Source of the DNA: Trichomonas tenax
Lineage: Eukaryota > Parabasalia > Trichomonadida > Trichomonadidae
DNA length: 64,000 nucleotides
Direction: 5' to 3'
NCBI GenBank assembly: GCA_023091735.1
Contig: JALKBU010000053.1
Location: forward strand, 42,680-106,679
Positions 60,497 to 64,000 of this stretch are shown here, in pieces. Under the pieces are notes generated by a model. It had not been told where the DNA came from. It did no database searches and saw only the letters and a list, made by a program, of their open reading frames with translations. The translations under genes and the position numbers were made by a program. Numbering within the stretch: the stretch's first letter is position 1; each line of letters starts with the position of its first letter.

Positions 60497-60522
60497 TTTA
60501 CATGACATCTTTGAAATGTAAA
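60497..60522. promoter_or_regulatory. Motif pair in the CK2 beta upstream region
   Basis: TTTACATGACA (60497-60507) is followed by GAAATGTAAA at about 60513-60522. They are members of the same family, in opposite orientations, ~210 bp before the CK2 beta ATG. Confidence 0.35.
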
Positions 60523-60670
60523 CTTATCACTTTTCTAGAAAGGTAGATGACTCGCGAATTAGCTAAACTGAACAGCACATCATAATATATTATACCAATG
60601 CATTAGAAATATTGGACATAGAAGGTTAAATATTATAAGAATTAAAGTGATAGTCATGGCAAATTGACAA

Positions 60671-60681
60671 TTTACGCGTCA
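60671..60681 (-). promoter_or_regulatory. TGACGCGTAAA motif 46 bp before CK2 beta
   Basis: The plus strand reads TTTACGCGTCA, the exact complement of TGACGCGTAAA at 36864-36874 upstream of GSK3. The closeness to the ATG fits a core-promoter position. Confidence 0.45.
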
Positions 60682-60726
60682 AGATTAGTTGTCAAAAATT
60701 TTCGAAACGATACTAAAAACAAAAAG

Positions 60727-61317
60727 ATGAGCAGAGCTTGGCAAGGGACTATTCTTAATACCAAATATGCTCCTCTTTTTGCGACCATTGATGAAAATTT
60801 TATCAGGGAGAAAGCGAATGATGAACATTATCGTGAGCTTTTCCCAGATATCGATCAGTTAATAGATATAATAGTGAATTCATCCGAAAATTCCGATAAA
60901 AACCCAGACACAAAAATTAAAACAAAACAACTTTTTAGAGTTTTGCACCACGATTTCCTACAGACAGATAATGGAATGCAGCAATCAATACAAAAATACA
61001 ATGATAATCTTCTTCCTAAATGTCCACGAGTTTACTGCAATGGAGCTAAATGCTTCCCAGTTGGAGTGGAAAGAGATGGAACGATCTATCCTAAAATGAT
61101 TTGTCCGGCTTGTCGTGAAATATACAATTTACCACCGCCGTTCCATGATCTACAAAATGGGGAAGCTTTTGGAACAAAATATCTTGACAGATTCTTTGAA
61201 AAATATAAAGATATTTTACCTCAAAGGGTAGAAGAGATACCTTACGAGCCAAGGATTTTTGGGTTTAGAGTTAAGCAACATCAGGTACAGATTGAGCCTG
61301 AAAAATTAGAGAAATAA
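60727..61317 (+). CDS. Casein kinase 2 regulatory subunit beta
   Basis: The protein has 196 residues from MSRAWQGTIL; upstream in-frame codons begin only at TTG. CK2 beta dimers hold two catalytic alpha subunits and set substrate choice. The zinc finger that forms the dimer is present: Cys99 and Cys104 (CPRVYCNG), Cys126 and Cys129 (MICPACREIY). After it come DGEAFGTKYLDRFF-like text and PYEPRIFGFRV, which match the end of CK2 beta proteins. The N-terminal helical lobe is shorter and more diverged than in animals and lacks an obvious Ser autophosphorylation site near the N-terminus. Confidence 0.93.
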   Translation: MSRAWQGTILNTKYAPLFATIDENFIREKANDEHYRELFPDIDQLIDIIVNSSENSDKNPDTKIKTKQLFRVLHHDFLQTDNGMQQSIQKYNDNLLPKCPRVYCNGAKCFPVGVERDGTIYPKMICPACREIYNLPPPFHDLQNGEAFGTKYLDRFFEKYKDILPQRVEEIPYEPRIFGFRVKQHQVQIEPEKLEK

Positions 61318-61661
61318 ACTGTTTTGTTCTACTTTTGTTATAAATGCAAATATCTACAGATTACGATATACAAACTTCCATGAATCTTCATGGAAATCAT
61401 TACCGAACAACTGAAATCGAATTTGGAAAAAGTTTTTTATTTTCAAGATATTTTTTCCAAATCTTAAAATCACACTGAAATTATATTCTATACAAAGTTT
61501 ATGGTATGATTACACTATCAAAAGACGTGAAATATCAAAAATGAAAATAACAGTTTTTTTATTGAATCATTCTTTAAATTTGATAGTGGTTTTAATGAAA
61601 CAAACAGATAAAGAAATTGTGCGAAAATAAGTTTTCATCTTATTGAGCTCATAATTCTTAA
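61318..61661. other. AT-rich spacer
   Basis: This is 344 bp between two plus-strand genes. The CK2 beta stop reads TAAAC, in line with a UAAA-type polyadenylation signal. No copy of the TGACRYGTAAA motif was noticed. Confidence 0.5.
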
Positions 61662-63074
61662 ATGATAAAAATCAGCTCCACCCAATTTATGAGGGCGGGC
61701 GAAGGATACACAGGAAGAGGAGATTTTAGCGAATTGAAGAAGTATTTAATTCCAATTTCAGATTCAGCGTTAACTCAGGACCCACAATTAATCGAACAAA
61801 TCCAAAGACATCTTGTAAAGGCAAATACAGTCATTAAACGAGAACACTCGAACATACTGCAGCAAATACAGACATTGGAAGAACAATCTACCCACGATAT
61901 CGCTGAAGATTATAATATTCCCGAACGCAACACTTTAAATTGGTACGATAACTTAAAATTAACATTCATAATCAGTGAAATAGGAAAATATAACATTGCT
62001 GCACTTGAAAATAGAATCGCTATACTTCAAAATCAACGAATTTTGATGGAAGGAATGATGGATCTCACTCAATTCCTTATTGACACACAGAAGAACATTG
62101 TAATACGCATGCAGAGGATAGTACAACCACGAGACAGAACACTTTTCCTTTTAGATTATGATGCCAATAGTAGAGTTGCTGAATTGAGGCGATTTACCAA
62201 TAAAATTTATACAAAAGTTCAGATTTTACCACCTCCTTTCCGATCCAACACAGGAAATAAAGAGTGGTTGAATAATATCTTAGATAATATCCAATGCAAG
62301 CCAGATATGAATTATTTCACAGAATTGCCGGAAGAGGTAGATCTTTTAGATTTCTTTTTATCACAAAAATCACCATTCTTGCATGAAGAAGGTTTCGATA
62401 ATCCATATGATAGAGATAACTCACCAGACACTGTCAAAGAATGGATAGATTTGGCAACAGTTGTTCTTGCAGAATACGTTCAAACAGAAGATCAAGATAG
62501 AGCAGCTTTAATTGCAATTTTATGTGTGAGATATCTATTTACGCAATCATATCCTCGTTTTTATCCACCGCGTTCTCCAAACATATCTCATTTGAACAAA
62601 GTAATGCACAGATTTCGCAATTCAACACCAAAAGAGTTAAATCTTGTATTAAAGTATATTCCTATGGATTTACAGGAAGAACTGACACAGAAGTTATTCA
62701 CTTCAGACACAAATGCACTTGAAGCAATATCATACATGAGAGAGGCAGAATTAGTCCTCACACCAATCGATGCTGCGTACTGCGTTGTTAAAGCTCACGA
62801 AAGTTTGAGCAGGATGTGTGTCGTCAACGAATTCAAGAACAAAGGAAAAGAGACGTGGACTAATGATGAATTCCTTGAGAAGCTTCCAGGTTTCGATGAT
62901 ATATTCGATATTTGGAGAGCGTTTTTGTCGAATTGCGATTTAGCAGATCCAAGGCAACTTTTGACATTTATTCTTGATTTCTCGAAGCTTCCAGGTTTCT
63001 CTGCGAGAACGATCGCGTCACTTGCATACTTTGAAGGCGCAGTTGGTCAGCTTGAAGCTGAACCTGATGTATAA
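61662..63074 (+). CDS. VPS9-like helical protein
   Basis: This is a 470-residue, all-helical protein. The C-terminal third follows the VPS9 pattern loosely: VLTPIDAAYCVVKAHESLSR (~365-385), then GFDDIFDIWRAFLSNC and ADPRQLLTFILDFSKLPGF (~405-445), and TIASLAYFEGAVGQLE at the end. If real, it would activate a Rab5-type GTPase. The N-terminal half has a helical bundle with the stretch ALENRIAILQNQRILMEGMM, possibly for dimerisation. The ATG gives MIKISSTQFMRAGEG; a second ATG nine codons later is possible. The similarity to the VPS9 protein at 33991-35115 is in layout rather than clear identity. Confidence 0.6.
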   Translation: MIKISSTQFMRAGEGYTGRGDFSELKKYLIPISDSALTQDPQLIEQIQRHLVKANTVIKREHSNILQQIQTLEEQSTHDIAEDYNIPERNTLNWYDNLKLTFIISEIGKYNIAALENRIAILQNQRILMEGMMDLTQFLIDTQKNIVIRMQRIVQPRDRTLFLLDYDANSRVAELRRFTNKIYTKVQILPPPFRSNTGNKEWLNNILDNIQCKPDMNYFTELPEEVDLLDFFLSQKSPFLHEEGFDNPYDRDNSPDTVKEWIDLATVVLAEYVQTEDQDRAALIAILCVRYLFTQSYPRFYPPRSPNISHLNKVMHRFRNSTPKELNLVLKYIPMDLQEELTQKLFTSDTNALEAISYMREAELVLTPIDAAYCVVKAHESLSRMCVVNEFKNKGKETWTNDEFLEKLPGFDDIFDIWRAFLSNCDLADPRQLLTFILDFSKLPGFSARTIASLAYFEGAVGQLEAEPDV

Positions 63075-63858
63075 TTATCATGATTTTGTTTTTGTTTGAT
63101 TTGTTTTAAATTGTTATTAGTATGTATTATACCCATGACAATATAGAGTTCTTATTCACTTCTGAAGTAGAGATGCAAATTTGGAAATAATCATGGATTT
63201 TCATTGACAAAAGTAAATTGTTCGATTGCGTTTTCATTTATTTTTTTTTCATTTTTGCTTTATCATAATAAATACAGGCTAATACTAATATCTTGATTAT
63301 GTATTATGCATATCTAACACTGCTTAAACTATTTATTAAAAATTTTTCCATTCCAAAATTAGTTCCAGAAAATCTTCAAGAAAGTTTTTATTTCCATCCA
63401 GAATCCACAATATCTTCCAAAGTTGCATCCCTACACTTCTCTTAGGATTTCTTGGGGTTTGAAAATATTCGCTGTCAATTCATTGTTCTCAAAAAGCTAA
63501 TTTTTCACCACTTTTTGAGTAATTTTCAAATTTTTCATCAAAATATCATTATATAGATATGGTTTATTATCTATTTTTATTTTCAAAAATTTTAAAAGAA
63601 TATAGAAAATATTTTATGAACAAATTGTTATTCACCAAAAATAATCGGTTGATCAAACTTTATTATGTGTGTATATTCTAATTATCAAATAAAAAACTGA
63701 ATAATTCGACAAATCTTTTGCCATACAAAATATGAAATGTGAAATATGTTTACATTATCGTTCATTGGAAAAAATCATTATTTTGTTAATATACACTCTA
63801 CTCAAGCAAATTTTCTTTCGTTTTGTAAACTTCATAAAAATCTCAAATATAAAAATAA
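63075..63858. other. AT-rich spacer before the edge gene
   Basis: No gene. Near the right end GTTTACATTATCG (about 63748) and TTTTGTAAAC (about 63824) loosely resemble the TGACRYGTAAA family and could belong to the promoter of the next gene. Confidence 0.5.
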
Positions 63859-64000
63859 ATGCCTTCGTTTTCAGTATCTTCCCTTTTAACATCTTTAATT
63901 ACGTTCTGGCAGAACATTGCCATCGCTCTGAAATTCCCCAAGCTAAATGTTCCACCGTGGTTAACATTTCTTGCAGAAAAAATTATATTAACGTTTGTGG
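63859..64000 (+). CDS. 5' end of a gene cut by the window edge
   Basis: An ATG at 63859 opens a frame that stays open for 47 codons to the last base. Codon use is GC-richer than the spacer (TTC, CAG, ATC, GTT), as in real genes here. The peptide starts MPSFSVSSLLTSLITFWQN and continues with KFPKLNVPPWL, then a hydrophobic stretch. This could be the cytoplasmic start or first membrane segment of a large multi-pass protein. The product cannot be named from this fragment. Confidence 0.55.
   Translation, partial: MPSFSVSSLLTSLITFWQNIAIALKFPKLNVPPWLTFLAEKIILTFV

Larger units (their letters stand above)
60054..60726. other. Divergent spacer between cyclophilin and CK2 beta
   Basis: This is 673 bp, rich in TTTACATGTCA-type motifs listed separately. 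An inverted pair CCACCTTTCTAGAAA and TTTCTAGAAAGGTAG occurs near 60229-60242 and 60533-60547. The CK2 beta frame extends back to a TTG at 60664 through the motif region, which is unlikely to be coding. Confidence 0.6.

Noticed and set aside
1..64000. tRNA, rRNA or CRISPR loci
   Set aside because: No B-box or anticodon-arm pattern, no rRNA-like conserved block and no regularly spaced repeat array were seen by eye.
1..64000. Maverick or other DNA transposon genes
   Set aside because: No integrase, transposase, polymerase B or capsid-like coding sequence was recognised in any open frame.
1..64000. Spliceosomal introns
   Set aside because: No match to the extended trichomonad 3' intron consensus (ACTAACACACAG) was noticed, and all conserved genes read through in one frame.

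Overview
The window looks like nuclear DNA of a parabasalid flagellate, most likely a trichomonad such as Tritrichomonas or Trichomonas. This is an inference from several features together. The genes are intron-less as far as I can see, with moderately GC-rich coding sequence in very AT-rich spacers. There is a GP63/leishmanolysin-type surface protease and there are decaying ankyrin genes of the kind expanded in trichomonads. There is an intraflagellar transport gene, and large eukaryotic regulators (HECT ligase, CHD-type remodeler, GSK3, CK2 beta, ArfGAP, VPS26) appear without introns. Nothing bacterial, viral or transposon-coded was recognised.

Layout. 0-8 kb: a very large HECT E3 ubiquitin ligase (minus). 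9-12 kb: an A/B-type cyclin (plus), then a long imperfect palindrome and a broken ankyrin-type gene (minus). 12-18 kb: IFT122 (plus), a minimal CD2BP2/Lin1 GYF protein (minus), and a membrane-protein relic with two in-frame stops (minus). 18-25 kb: a 1691-residue helical-repeat protein (minus), then a spacer with a 37-bp minisatellite. 25-31 kb: a long coiled-coil protein and an ankyrin protein (both plus). 31-33 kb: a leishmanolysin-like M8 protease (minus). 34-42 kb: a VPS9-domain protein, GSK3 (both plus), a BSD-domain protein, a tail-anchored protein and a BAR-PH-ArfGAP-ankyrin protein (all minus). 43-49 kb: a CHD/SNF2 remodeler and VPS26 (plus). 49-55 kb: three unassigned alpha-helical proteins and a second, badly broken ankyrin pseudogene. 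55-60 kb: dolichol kinase (plus), facing a repetitive Lys/Glu-rich type I membrane protein (minus), then a divergent cyclophilin (minus). 60-64 kb: CK2 beta, a second VPS9-like protein (plus), and the first 47 codons of a gene that runs off the right edge.

How the genes fit together. There is no operon. Themes that recur are membrane traffic (VPS9 proteins, ArfGAP, VPS26, IFT122), signalling kinases and cell cycle (GSK3, CK2 beta, cyclin), and surface or secretory proteins (protease, repeat protein, dolichol kinase). The most interesting non-coding signal is a motif close to TGACRYGTAAA that recurs in spacers beside several unrelated genes; it is a candidate promoter element. I did not find a convincing new multi-gene system. 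Several 5' ends were moved to the first sensible ATG where a longer open frame began only at TTG.
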